A DNA stretch of 59,868 nt from Micromonosporaceae bacterium KJ-029 (GCA_005402585.1 BIFP01000027.1:1-59868); one strand, 5' to 3'; shown: positions 1-8,158, counted from the stretch's first letter. Notes: a model not told the origin generated them from the sequence alone. Numbers and translations: made by a program.

Positions 1-1
1 C

Positions 2-109
2 CAGACCTCACCCGCTTCATCCGCCTCCACAGAGGCCACTCACGCCGCAGAACCCCAGGTCAGCGACTCAGATTCAGAGAACGCAATGCCCCTGCCAACC
101 GCCACCTGA
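2..109 (+). CDS. Possible C-terminal end of a gene entering from the left edge
   Basis: One plus-strand frame is open from the left edge to a TGA at 107-109. It encodes about 35 residues rich in Ser, Thr, Ala and Glu, like the disordered tail of a larger protein. A second, Arg-rich frame is open through the same bases, so the choice rests on composition only. No function can be assigned from this fragment. Confidence 0.25.
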   Translation, partial: QTSPASSASTEATHAAEPQVSDSDSENAMPLPTAT

Positions 110-230
110 GACACGCTCTAAGCAAGCGAGCGTCGGATCGGCCTATCGGTGTTCAATTGCGGCACGATCATCGGGACGTCCCGCCCCTCAGTTTGCTGCC
201 AAGCGACTCCTGAGTGTCTACGTTGCCACT

Positions 231-647
231 GTGGACAACCTACTGGCGGGCGTGATCGGCGCTCTGCTCGGCCTCACCGGCGTTGCCCTCGGTGGGTGGC
301 TCCAGCGGCGGGCGGAACACCAACGCTGGCTGCGCGATCAAAAACTGCGTGCTGCCATCGACTTCATCGGAGCAACGGGAGCGGTATATGACCGCCGCCG
401 AAGGCTCACGTCTGCCGGGCCAATTGGCACGGACGAAGTCACCGAGTGGGCACGCGCTCAGGACAGCCGATCGGCGCTCTACTTGCTGTGCGATGAGAAG
501 ACGGTTGAAGTAGCGGAGGCGCTGATCACAAGAGTCAGGCGCATCGAACCAGCGACCGACGATTCTCACGACGGGGAAGCGATCAACCTCCTGCGCGATC
601 TCGTTCGCCGGCTTCGACTAGAACTCGGAGCCGGGCTGGGCAAGTAG
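231..647 (+). CDS. Small membrane-anchored hypothetical protein
   Basis: The gene encodes 138 aa from a GTG start with no strong Shine-Dalgarno sequence, so the start is only probable. Residues 5-22 form one Gly/Leu/Val-rich membrane helix. A basic stretch follows at once (QRRAEHQRW), which suggests the rest lies in the cytoplasm by the positive-inside rule. The remainder is charged and mainly helical, with no catalytic motif. It stands alone, with non-coding DNA on both sides. I do not recognise a characterised family; similar one-helix proteins are common in actinobacterial accessory regions. Confidence 0.6.
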   Translation: MDNLLAGVIGALLGLTGVALGGWLQRRAEHQRWLRDQKLRAAIDFIGATGAVYDRRRRLTSAGPIGTDEVTEWARAQDSRSALYLLCDEKTVEVAEALITRVRRIEPATDDSHDGEAINLLRDLVRRLRLELGAGLGK

Positions 648-1174
648 GCCCCTGTTCGTCGACTTCTTACGGCGACGCGGCCGCTTGAAGGCGCCCTCCC
701 ATTGATGTCGGGGGCCGGTTGATCACCGCGACCAGGCCGAGACGGAGCCCCTCCCGACCCCCGCCGGGGGGAGCCGGACACACCCCGTCGGCTCGTACCA
801 ATCGGTGCCGACGAGCATGGTTGCGCAGATGAGGCGCGACGTCCTTTGCGGCGTCATACCCGCCTGGATCGAACGGCTTGCTGCCTCGCCGCTGCCTCCG
901 GCCTCGGCCCCGTCGCAGCCGGAGGCTATGGACTTCCGCCAATGCGGTTGCTGAGCCGGGCACGCAACCCCGTGCATGGGAGCGGCCGGTCCAGGACCCA
1001 TAGCGGTGCGATGGATCGCTGTACTTCCGCTGTACCCACGGTCTCCTCCGAACCGCGCGGCACCTTGCCATGAGAGCTCAGCAAAGTTCAAGTTGCGAGA
1101 CCTGTCGACTTGCCGACTCAGCAAATCGTAGCCCTGCGCAACACCAGGTCTACCTTCAGTGCTCGGAGGTCGTC
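648..1174. other. Intergenic stretch without a recognisable gene
   Basis: About 530 bases carry several overlapping open frames on both strands. All are Arg/Pro/Gly-rich, lack ribosome binding sites and resemble frame shadows of high-GC DNA. I see no RNA gene or clear repeat. The promoter of the gene pair starting at 1175 presumably lies at the right end. Confidence 0.5.
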
Positions 1175-1714
1175 ATGATGTTGGTCATGGTGGTCCCCCA
1201 TCAGCCAGGGCCTGTGGACATCGCCATCCTCGGCCCCAACGGCTGCAAGGCGAGGTTTGGCGTTGCTTACCTTCGGGCGATCTGCAGCCAAGCCGGCGTC
1301 GGGTTCACCGAAACCTCCATCGATGAAGATGTACTAGCGATTGACGGCAAGATCGAGTTTGCCGTCGCAGACGCACGAGTGCAGGTGAAGTGCACGGGCA
1401 AGTTCCGCATCAACGGTGGCGGCACCGCCACTTGGCCGGCAGACGAGCAGTGGTGGAAGAAGTGGCATAACTCCGGCGTACCGGTCTACTTCGTCTTGGT
1501 TGTCATGGATCCCGACGATCGGGAAAGTTGGCTTGACCATCGAGTCGACGGCACCATGCACCGGGCAGCAGCCTTCTGGGTGCGGGTCGACAAGATGTCT
1601 CAGGCACCGGGTATCACTGTTCCCAAGAGCCAGCGACTTACGGCGGATACCCTACGCCAATGGTCCTCCGACGTTGACGCATGCTTCCAGCCCCAGCCGC
1701 AAGGTGGGTACTGA
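1175..1714 (+). CDS. DUF4365-type nuclease-like protein, first gene of a coupled pair
   Basis: This start gives 179 aa. GGAGG at 1165-1169 lies five bases before ATG 1175, so I prefer it over the upstream in-frame ATG at 1070. Residues 20-165 resemble DUF4365: an N-terminal helix, an AIDGKIEF strand with Asp57, then VQVK at 69-72, followed by a hydrophobic PVYFVLVVMD strand. The Asp, a 12-residue gap and QxK is the order seen in Mrr/PD-(D/E)xK nucleases, so DNA cleavage is a reasonable inference, not shown. The stop overlaps the next start (TGATG), which implies translational coupling and a shared job. The accessory setting beside an integrative-element remnant suggests a defence role. Confidence 0.6.
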   Translation: MMLVMVVPHQPGPVDIAILGPNGCKARFGVAYLRAICSQAGVGFTETSIDEDVLAIDGKIEFAVADARVQVKCTGKFRINGGGTATWPADEQWWKKWHNSGVPVYFVLVVMDPDDRESWLDHRVDGTMHRAAAFWVRVDKMSQAPGITVPKSQRLTADTLRQWSSDVDACFQPQPQGGY

Positions 1715-2910
1715 TGATCAGCGAAGCCGCACAGCCGTCGATCGGTGAACTGCGCGCATACCTGCGCTTCAACGGCTGGGTTGAGCAGCCTCCTGGCCCT
1801 GCGGGCGCGCTCTGGGTACGTGACGGTGCACGAATAGGCGTACCAACTGCAGAAGACTCGGACCTAGTTTCAGGTGTTGTTGGAAGACTGGCAGCCGCAG
1901 AGCGCAGGACGCCGAAGGAAGTGGTTGCAGCAGCAAAGTACCTCCTCTTTGACGTCACGCACCTACGCGCGGCCAACGACTCCCGAATCGCCGACGCCAT
2001 ACCACTCGAAACCGGAGTCAAGATCCTGGCGTCTGCAAGGGCGATGCTCCGCGCCACCGCCACGACCGCACGCTGGGAACGGGCCCATATCGCCACAAAT
2101 TATTCCAAGCTTGGTGATGACGTTGTTCGCCAAGCACTGATGGGGCACACACAAAAAGGATCGTACGTAATTCCGGTCCTCGTGCCGATACCTGAACCGT
2201 CTGAGCCGGACCTCCACCAACCGACGCTTGATCACAATCACGAAGAACTACATAGAGCGCCCTCGGAACCCTTCGAGAGACGCGTGGTGCGCACGTTCGC
2301 ACAGTCAATGCAGGCGGTTAGGGAGATCGTAGTAGATCGCGCGCAGGCGCCCACTACCAACCAAGTTCACGAGTTAGTCTACCGAGGAGTCAGCCGAGAG
2401 TTCTGCACCGCATTGGCTCGAATCTTAGATCAACGTGCTATTGGAGAGTTCGAGGCTACAGTGGCTTGGGCTCCAGCTGTACCTGCGCCCGAGACAATGC
2501 CCCGAAGCGTTACCATTGAGGCAGAGGCGGGCGATCTTGTAAGGCTGGTGGCCGAGAAGCTCCGTCAGCAAAAGGTCGATCCCAGCCGCGTCTTCTCAGG
2601 AACTATCGTGCAGCTGCGGCACGAGAGCCACGACGATCCCTTTGGCGAAATCGCTATCGCTACTGTCCGCCAAGGCCGCGCTGCTGAAATCCTTGTTAGG
2701 CTCCGGATGGACCAATACTTGGAGGCATGGAATTGGCACTATCAGGGACGGGCCGTTTTGGTGGAGGGAACCATCAGGCGGGCACCTGGCAAGCCCTTGC
2801 GGGTCGATAACCCAACACGATGTCATCCTGTAGATGAGATGATGCTCCCCCAGCCCCTCGTACCACCTCGCCAAAAACCAACTGCAAAGCGGCGCCGAGT
2901 AGAGCATTAG
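1714..2910 (+). CDS. Hypothetical partner of the DUF4365 protein with a probable C-terminal OB-fold domain
   Basis: The gene encodes 398 aa from ATG 1714, overlapping the upstream TGA, with AAGGTGGG at 1701-1708 as ribosome binding site. Residues about 1-150 are mixed alpha/beta, and 190-260 are charged. Residues about 290-380 alternate beta strands in an order typical of OB folds: a GTIVQL strand, a GEIAIATV strand, an ILVRLRMDQY segment, then AVLVEGTIRR. The last 20 residues are strongly basic (KPTAKRRRVEH), consistent with nucleic-acid binding. No catalytic motif was found. I do not recognise the family. Coupling to the nuclease-like gene suggests a two-protein module in which this subunit senses or binds nucleic acid. 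Confidence 0.6.
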   Translation: MISEAAQPSIGELRAYLRFNGWVEQPPGPAGALWVRDGARIGVPTAEDSDLVSGVVGRLAAAERRTPKEVVAAAKYLLFDVTHLRAANDSRIADAIPLETGVKILASARAMLRATATTARWERAHIATNYSKLGDDVVRQALMGHTQKGSYVIPVLVPIPEPSEPDLHQPTLDHNHEELHRAPSEPFERRVVRTFAQSMQAVREIVVDRAQAPTTNQVHELVYRGVSREFCTALARILDQRAIGEFEATVAWAPAVPAPETMPRSVTIEAEAGDLVRLVAEKLRQQKVDPSRVFSGTIVQLRHESHDDPFGEIAIATVRQGRAAEILVRLRMDQYLEAWNWHYQGRAVLVEGTIRRAPGKPLRVDNPTRCHPVDEMMLPQPLVPPRQKPTAKRRRVEH

Positions 2911-3040
2911 TTGGGCTATCTCCTCATCCCGATGCTCTACGGACCGTCGAGTCAGTGCTTGACCCCCGGGCAACCAACAAGGCCGTCTGACATGGGGCGT
3001 TATGCACTTCTAGCAGCGGCAACCCGCCCGACTCCGAAAG

Positions 3041-3925
3041 CTAATCCTGTTCGGCAGAATCCGAGCCTTGTTCTTGTTCGCTTTCACGTAGGCTCTTAAA
3101 GTATTTAGGATTTTCCACGTGAATTTCGAGAGGCAATGTGTCGTCGCCCATTTCGGGCGTTATCAGCTCAGGGTCTCCGTTATTGACTCGCCGCCAGCGA
3201 CGCCCGTTCGCATCAGTAAAGCGCAGTTCGATAAGCAGCGATTCGCGATGAAGAACCTGCGCGCTCGCTGGCCGGGGGTCGGCGAAGTCTGTGCTCACGC
3301 GCCGAACGTTGTTTGCCGGAAGGGCCCTCGTGAAGCCACCTTGTGAAGGAACTGGCGGTGAGTCAGGAAGGAAAAGTTCGAAAGACCCTCTTGCCAGCGG
3401 CAAGAGGGTATCCGCCGTCTTGATTTCTAGAATCACATCACGGGCCGGGATGGCACCAGTGTTATGAACAGAAACCGCAATGTAGACAAGCAGTACCTGC
3501 CCCACACCGATTTCCTTATCCACAATGGCCACCTGCGGCTTGCCGGTCATGATAAATCGGGCGAGCGACTTGCGTTCTTCGTCTCGCTGGGCAACAAGTT
3601 CTGCTCGGTCCTTGGCAGCCTCTTGACGCTCCTCAGCAGCCTGCGCGCGGGCCCGACGAGCCTCCCCCATCTCGTGAATCAACAACCCAGCAGTTAAGAC
3701 AGCCGCAACGAGCGCACTGAGAACGCCGATTACACTTCCCCATCCTTGCATCCAGTCGGTCACTTTAGGCGGCTCAGTGCCGGGAGGTGCTTCATACACT
3801 CCCGATAGGGCCGAAAGCCCGAGAGCGATAGCAACAAGGCCGCACATACCGCATCCGGCTAGGATGACCCATCTACTCGACAAGCGCACACTGGCATTGT
3901 CGCCGAGAAGCGCAAGCAACTCCAT
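3041..3925 (-). CDS. Two-helix membrane protein with coiled coil and cytoplasmic Ig-like domain
   Basis: The protein has 294 aa. Membrane helices lie at about 19-41 and 62-84. A charged Ala/Glu/Arg/Gln-rich coiled coil follows at 85-125, then a beta-rich domain at 130-275 containing NTGAIPARDV at 155-164. The tail is acidic and Gln/Glu-rich. The topology places the beta domain in the cytoplasm. The same motif in the same position relative to a membrane anchor occurs in the protein at 57280-58002 (NIGATMARDV), so the two probably share a domain. It is transcribed toward the DUF4365 pair and away from the rep remnant. Function unknown; ATG at 3925 has only a weak GGG upstream. Confidence 0.65.
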   Translation of the reverse strand: MELLALLGDNASVRLSSRWVILAGCGMCGLVAIALGLSALSGVYEAPPGTEPPKVTDWMQGWGSVIGVLSALVAAVLTAGLLIHEMGEARRARAQAAEERQEAAKDRAELVAQRDEERKSLARFIMTGKPQVAIVDKEIGVGQVLLVYIAVSVHNTGAIPARDVILEIKTADTLLPLARGSFELFLPDSPPVPSQGGFTRALPANNVRRVSTDFADPRPASAQVLHRESLLIELRFTDANGRRWRRVNNGDPELITPEMGDDTLPLEIHVENPKYFKSLRESEQEQGSDSAEQD

Positions 3926-3954
3926 CCCGATGCTGACTCGAAAATCAGTGAGTG

Positions 3955-4116
3955 AGTGGGCAGGGGGTCGGCACCCTCACCTACGCCGGCTCCGGGTGAC
4001 TCACCGAAGGTGACGCGCTACTCGCTAACACCGCCGCCCGACAACGACGGGAGAGCAGGCGCATCGGCCGGGAAGAACTCGCCCACGAAACCTGGCTCAC
4101 CGGGGCCGCCGCATGA
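3955..4116 (+). pseudogene. C-terminal remnant of a RepSA-type replication initiator
   Basis: The frame ending at TGA 4114-4116 reads LANTAARQRRESRR then IGREELAHETWLTGAAA, and upstream of one in-frame TGA (about 3998) it continues as GVGTLTYAGSG. This matches, from memory, the C-termini of actinomycete integrative-element replication initiators, which normally sit just before xis and int and overlap them as seen here. Only about 50 codons survive and they include a stop, so it is non-functional. The identification is inference from a short match plus the rep-xis-int order. Confidence 0.5.
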
Positions 4117-4310
4117 GCCATGACCTCCGCCCGCGCTGGCACTCCCCCGCCGAGGTCGCCGTCCTGCTCGGCTTCGGCATCTCCAAGGTCAAGATGAAGA
4201 TCGCCACCGGCGAGCTGCGCTCCATCAAGGACGGCAAATACCCCCGCATCCTCCCCGAATGGGTGGACGACTACATCCGCGAACAGGTCGAACGACAGGA
4301 GGCCGCCTGA
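4113..4310 (+). CDS. xis: Excisionase-like winged-helix DNA-binding protein
   Basis: The gene encodes 65 aa of MerR/excisionase type. The segment SPAEVAVLLGFGISKVKMKI is the helix-turn-helix and SIKDGKYPRILPEWVDDYI is the following wing and helix. Its ATG overlaps the TGA of the rep remnant (ATGA), and its own TGA overlaps the integrase ATG (TGATG). That is the compact rep-xis-int arrangement of pSAM2-like elements. Xis normally directs the integrase toward excision. Here both neighbours are destroyed, so the protein may be made but has no obvious partner in the window. Confidence 0.75.
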   Translation: MSHDLRPRWHSPAEVAVLLGFGISKVKMKIATGELRSIKDGKYPRILPEWVDDYIREQVERQEAA

Positions 4311-4403
4311 TGCCCGGACGCGCCCGAGTCAACGGCGAAGGCTCCATCTTCCCCTACCGCAACGGCTTCGCCGCAACGACTGCGGTTGCTGTACTTAGCT
4401 GCT
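4310..4403 (+). pseudogene. Truncated tyrosine integrase (about 22 N-terminal codons)
   Basis: From ATG 4310 the frame reads MPGRARVNGEGSIFPYRNG then FAA, the characteristic start of the tyrosine integrases of actinomycete integrative elements. After about 4375 the sequence no longer reads as integrase (TTAVAVLSCC), and about 28 bases later a group II intron begins. No integrase sequence is found beyond the intron; only a tRNA terminator and tRNA-Val follow. More than 90 percent of the gene is therefore gone, and the element can no longer move with its own recombinase. Confidence 0.7.
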
Positions 4404-5009
4404 GTGTGGGCCACGAGGCGCCGGAATGTCGAGAGGGGTGAGAGTCCTCTCCGTTGGGCCGTCGTAGCGGCCTGATCGAAGCTGGGGGCAGCCCGATCCG
4501 GGGGACGCCGGTGAGGGTGGGAAGCAGCCCCGACAATGCCGGGACGTGCTGGTACTGCCAGACGGTGCGGGTTCGGCTAGCGAGGCCAGGGTGCGTAACG
4601 CGAGTGAATCAGTGGTTGAAGCCTCGTAAAGAGTGCCGGCTCAAATCTGGTGGATGGGGGCCGGGGCGCAGTGCGTGACCGCCGTGATCGCTGGCGGTCA
4701 ACTCCGAAGCCGTGTGCAGCAGACGGTGGGGAGGCCACGTTGAAGGTCTACGGCGTAGGCGTGGCGAGGCTGCCGGGGTATAGCTGAGCGCCGATCTGGC
4801 CGATCGATGATCCGGTGAACGTGGGAACCATCCGCGGTCGCCCGAGCCGCCGGGCAGCCGGTCCGGTTGGAGGGCAGGTCCGTCGCCGACTGTCGGCCGG
4901 TGGGCGGGGCGGAGGCCTCGTAGTAGTCCGAGCCCGGGAAAGCCGTGGCACATGGCGAAGGGGGCCAGCAAGTCCGTAGTGGAGATGCTGGAATGCCAGG
5001 AGGGTCTTG

Positions 5010-6436
5010 GTGAATACCGATGAACTGGAGGCCGTCACGTACGAGGCGCGCCGCCGGGTACTGGAGATCCAGACGAAGCTGCACCGTTGGGCCCGTGATG
5101 ATCCTCATCGCCGGTTTGACGATGTGTCCAACCTTGTCGCTGATCCCGCGTTTCTGCTCGTGGCGTGGGATCGGGTGCGGCACAACAAGGGCGCCAAGAC
5201 GGCCGGCGTGGATGGGCAGAGCGCCTACTACGTGCAGCCCGTGATGGGGGTCGAGGAGTTCCTCGACCGGCTGCGATCCGTGCTGAAGGATCGCAGTTTC
5301 CGGCCGGTGCCGGTGCGGGAGCGGATGATCCCGAAGACGGGCGGTAAGCAGCGCCGTCTGGGGATCGCGACTGTGACGGACCGGGTGGTCCAGGCGTCTG
5401 TGACCCTGGTGTTGGAGCCGATCCTGGAGGCGGACTTCCTGCCGTGCAGCTACGGCTTTCGCCCCGGTCGGCGGGCTCATGACGCGATCGCCGAGGCCCG
5501 CTACCTGGCGACCCGCTCGTATGAGTGGATCGTCGAGGGTGACATCACGGCATGCTTCGACGAGATAGCGCATCCGGCTCTGATGGGCCGGCTGCGCAAA
5601 CGGATCGGAGACAAACGCGTCCTGGCCCTGGTCAAGGCGTTCCTCAAGGCCGGCATCCTCGGCCAGGACGGGGCGCTGCGCGACAGCAACACCGGGGTGC
5701 CGCAAGGTGGAATTCTCTCCCCCGCGCTGGCCAACTTGGCCCTGTCGGTGCTGGACGAGGACATCGCCCAGATCCCCGGCGGTCCGGGCAGCACTCCAAG
5801 CCAGCGGGCCACCCGCCGCCGCAAAGGCCTGGGCAACTACCGTCTCGTCCGGCACGCGCACGACTGGCTGCTCATGGTCTCCGGCACCCGCGACCACGCG
5901 GAGCAGATGCGTGAGCGGGCCACGACGGTACTGGCTCCGATGGGTCTACGCCTGTCGGCGGAGAAGACGAAGATCACCCACATCGACGAGGGCCTCGACT
6001 TCCTCGGTTGGCGCATCCAGCGCCACCGCAAGCGAGGCACCAACCGGTACTACGTCTACACCTACCCGTCCCGCAAAGCGATCAAAGCGGCAACGGTCAA
6101 GGTGAAGACCATCTGCCGGCGCAACGTCAACCAGCGCTCCAGACCCTCATCCGCCAACTCAACCCGGCGCTGCGGGGCTGGTGCGCCTACTTCAAACCCG
6201 GCGTGTCCGCCGCCACCTTCGCCGACCTGGCCAGCTACACCCTGGACCGGTTCCTGCGATGGGCGCGGCGCAAACACCGCCGGCTCACAGTGAAAACCAT
6301 TCGCCGCCGCTACTGCAACGGCGGATGGTGGCCGACCACACCGGAAATCGGCCTGTTCAACCCGGACAAGGTGCGCACCACGCGCTACCGCTACCGAGGA
6401 ACAGCCATCCCCACGCCGTGGACAGCCACGGGATGA
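5010..6436 (+). pseudogene. ltrA: Group II intron reverse transcriptase/maturase, inactivated
   Basis: GTG 5010 follows CCAGGAGGG at 4997-5005 (an alternative TTG lies at 5007). The frame gives a classical LtrA-type protein: NKGAKTAGVDG near the start, then RRLGIATVTDRVVQ, CSYGFRPGRRAHDAI, and GVPQGGILSPALAN. Two defects are visible. The catalytic YADD box reads HAHD (5853-5864), losing the first metal-binding Asp. A one-base shift near 6131-6137 moves the maturase (RQLNPALRGWCAYF) and C-terminal part into another frame, which then runs to TGA 6434-6436. The family needs both Asp residues for reverse transcription, so this copy should be dead. The C-terminal frame is otherwise well preserved, which suggests recent decay. 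Confidence 0.85.
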
Positions 6437-6469
6437 ACCCCCACGGCAACCCCTAACGGGACTTGCGGA

Positions 6470-6560
6470 GAGCCCGGTGCCGGGACGACTGGCACGCCGG
6501 GTTCGGGAGGCGACCCAAGGAAACGGGCCGGTTGAAAGACCAGTACCGCGCCTTGGGTCG
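6470..6560 (+). ncRNA. Group II intron domains V and VI
   Basis: Domain V reads as a hairpin from the GAGCC at 6470 through the CACGCCGGGTTC closing arm, with the catalytic AGC triad at 6471-6473. Domain VI is framed by CGACCCAAGG (6511-6520) and CCTTGGGTCG (6551-6560). I could not place a bulged branch-point A at the usual distance from the 3' end, because the outer stem pairs perfectly. That may mean the domain VI stem was altered or the true 3' end differs by a few bases. Confidence 0.65.
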
Positions 6561-6574
6561 ACCTCACAGGCAGC

Positions 6575-6609
6575 AAAAAGGCCACCCCCAATGAATGGGA
6601 ATGGCCTTT
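6575..6609 (-). terminator. Intrinsic terminator of the tRNA-Val gene
   Basis: Read on the minus strand, AAAGGCCA and TGGCCTTT (6602-6609 with 6577-6584) form an 8-bp stem followed by a run of five T. It lies just downstream of the tRNA and only about 13 bases from the intron 3' end. Confidence 0.75.
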
Positions 6610-6617
6610 GACCTGCG

Positions 6618-6689
6618 TGGGCGATACTGGGATCGAACCAGTGACCTCTTCGGTGTGAACGAAGCGCTCTCCCGCTGAGCTAATCGCCC
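6618..6689 (-). tRNA. tRNA-Val (anticodon CAC)
   Basis: The minus strand folds into a cloverleaf. The acceptor GGGCGAT pairs with ATCGCCC, the D arm is GCTC/GAGC, and the anticodon stem CTTCG/CGAAG holds loop TTCACAC (anticodon CAC). The T arm is CTGGTTCGATCCCAG. CCA is not encoded. It serves GTG codons. tRNA 3' ends are standard attachment sites for pSAM2-like elements, and the xis/int remnants abut this 3' end, so this is probably one end of the integrated element; the other would lie left of the window. Confidence 0.93.
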
Positions 6690-6739
6690 TCAGCGCGGAT
6701 GACTCTACCCGATCGAGGGACCGGACCGCGAACCCGGGG

Positions 6740-7438
6740 TCAGTTGGTCGCGAGGTACCGCAGCACCTGGGCGATCACGTCGATGCCGAGGCTGTACTTG
6801 ATCGAGAGCACGGCCACGGCGCCGACGAAGACGATGCCGATCGCGCCGATCACGAACCGTACGGCGAGTGACTGTCTCTTCACCCACTCGGCCCAGCCCT
6901 GGACGTGGCGGCGGGTGAAGCCGAGCAGGCGCTTGGCCCAGTGGAATTCCACCGCCCAGATGCCGAGGCCGGCGATCACGATCAGCCAACCGGGGCCGGG
7001 TAGCGGGATGAGCACGATGCCGACGGAGACGACGATGGCGCCCAGCACCCCGACGATGACCCTGAGGGCGACGCGGCCGGTGGGGTTGGCCCGGATCAGT
7101 GCGAGGGTGGTGGATATCCGCTGCCGCCAGCGCGGCGGGTCGCGTCGCTCGGACACCGCGACACCACCCCCCTCACGCTCCGTGGCGCCGTTCGCCTCGG
7201 CGCCACCATTCCGCCCCGACGTTTTACCCGGGCCGGCGGAGCCATTCCCGCCGACGTGTCCCCGTCCGTTCCGGCCGACCGGATCATCACCGGACGGACC
7301 GCGCTCGACCACCGACCGACCGTGCCGGTCACCCTGCTCCTTTTGCACCCCGTACCCCCGCTGTTCGGCTGCGCGGACCGCGACGTTCGACGAGTCTCGC
7401 GCCCCCACCTGATCCACTGAGGATCGCTTCTTGACCAT
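6740..7438 (-). CDS. PGPGW-motif membrane protein (TIGR02611 family)
   Basis: The protein has 232 aa. The first ~100 residues are hydrophilic, Gly/Arg-rich and probably disordered. Two hydrophobic blocks follow, one holding the diagnostic PLPGPGWLIVIAGL motif and one near the C-terminus (VIGAIGIVFVGAVAV). The family is of unknown function. ATG 7438 follows a strong GGGGGG-containing ribosome binding site, supporting the long N-terminus. It is transcribed divergently from the ssgB-like gene. Confidence 0.8.
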   Translation of the reverse strand: MVKKRSSVDQVGARDSSNVAVRAAEQRGYGVQKEQGDRHGRSVVERGPSGDDPVGRNGRGHVGGNGSAGPGKTSGRNGGAEANGATEREGGGVAVSERRDPPRWRQRISTTLALIRANPTGRVALRVIVGVLGAIVVSVGIVLIPLPGPGWLIVIAGLGIWAVEFHWAKRLLGFTRRHVQGWAEWVKRQSLAVRFVIGAIGIVFVGAVAVLSIKYSLGIDVIAQVLRYLATN

Positions 7439-7713
7439 TTCACCCCCCAGTGTTGCGCGGGCCCGTCACTGCAACGGCCGACTGGACGTTACCGGAGTAA
7501 GTCGACGACTGAACCACCCGATGCCGGGCGGGATCAACGCACTGGGCAGAACCGGAAATCCTAGATGAATTTTCACATTCACGCGGCCTTTCCGACCCCC
7601 TTCCCACCACTGGGTGAAGTCAGCGTATGGCGGAGCGTAGCCAGGAGTAGCGGCTGAGTATGGGAAAAGCGGGACACGCGCGTTCCGCACGCGGTGCCGG
7701 GGGGAGAACGTCC

Positions 7714-8145
7714 ATGAGTGTCATCCGACCGACGACCGTAGAGGTCGAGACGTCGCTAAGGCTCGTCGCACCTGACGCCACCGCCTTGCCGGTGCGCGCC
7801 AGTCTGCGCTACGACCCTGCTGACCCGTATGCGGTCCATGTCCTGTTCCACGCCGAATCGGCCGGTGGCGAGGCGGTGAGTTGGTCCTTCGCCCGCGAGC
7901 TGCTGGTGACCGGGCTCGACGAGCCGGCCGGCATCGGCGACGTGCGGGTCTGGCCGTGGGCCACCCCGCGTGGCGACTTCGTCGCCCTGGCGCTGTCGTC
8001 GCCGGACGGCAACGCCCTCTTCGAGGTGCCACGCAGTGTGCTGGTGCGCTTCCTGCGGCGGACCTACGTCGTCGTCCCGCGCGGCCGGGAGGCCGAGCAC
8101 CTGGACGTCGACACGGCGGTGAACCGGCTGCTCGCCGGACGCTGA
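7714..8145 (+). CDS. ssgB: SsgA/SsgB-family sporulation and cell-division regulator
   Basis: ATG 7714 with GGGGAG at 7701-7706 gives 143 aa, the usual length for SsgA-like proteins. Diagnostic segments are LRYDPADPYAVHVLF, SWSFARELLVTGL, GDVRVWPW and ALSSPDGNALFEVP. SsgB recruits FtsZ to future septation sites in sporulating actinomycetes; most Micromonosporaceae have one or two SsgA-like proteins and SsgB is the most conserved, hence the symbol. It stands alone and ends at a strong terminator. Which SsgA-like paralogue this is cannot be settled by eye. Confidence 0.85.
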   Translation: MSVIRPTTVEVETSLRLVAPDATALPVRASLRYDPADPYAVHVLFHAESAGGEAVSWSFARELLVTGLDEPAGIGDVRVWPWATPRGDFVALALSSPDGNALFEVPRSVLVRFLRRTYVVVPRGREAEHLDVDTAVNRLLAGR

Positions 8146-8158
8146 CCACGACGAAGCC

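Larger units (their letters stand above)
4404..6562 (+). mobile_element. Group II intron, degenerate
   Basis: The proposed 5' end is GTGTGGGCCACG at 4404, matching the GUGYG consensus. About 600 bases of structured RNA sequence (domains I-III and the start of IV) precede an intron-encoded protein at 5010-6436. Domain V follows at about 6470-6503. Domain VI is bounded by a perfect 10-bp inverted repeat (6511-6520 with 6551-6560), and the 3' end is probably AC at 6561-6562. The ribozyme domains look complete, but the encoded protein is broken, so splicing or movement would need help in trans. Exact ends are inferred. Its position between an integrase stub and a tRNA terminator shows that insertion or later deletion removed the integrase. 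Confidence 0.75.

Noticed and set aside
667..1124. Overlapping minus-strand open frames of 130 or so codons
   Set aside because: Arg/Gly/Pro-rich composition, no ribosome binding site, mutually overlapping frames; typical high-GC shadows.
6519..6618. Possible integrase C-terminus between the intron and tRNA-Val
   Set aside because: Only about 55 bases remain, and they are filled by the tRNA terminator; no RxxR-Y integrase motif can be read.
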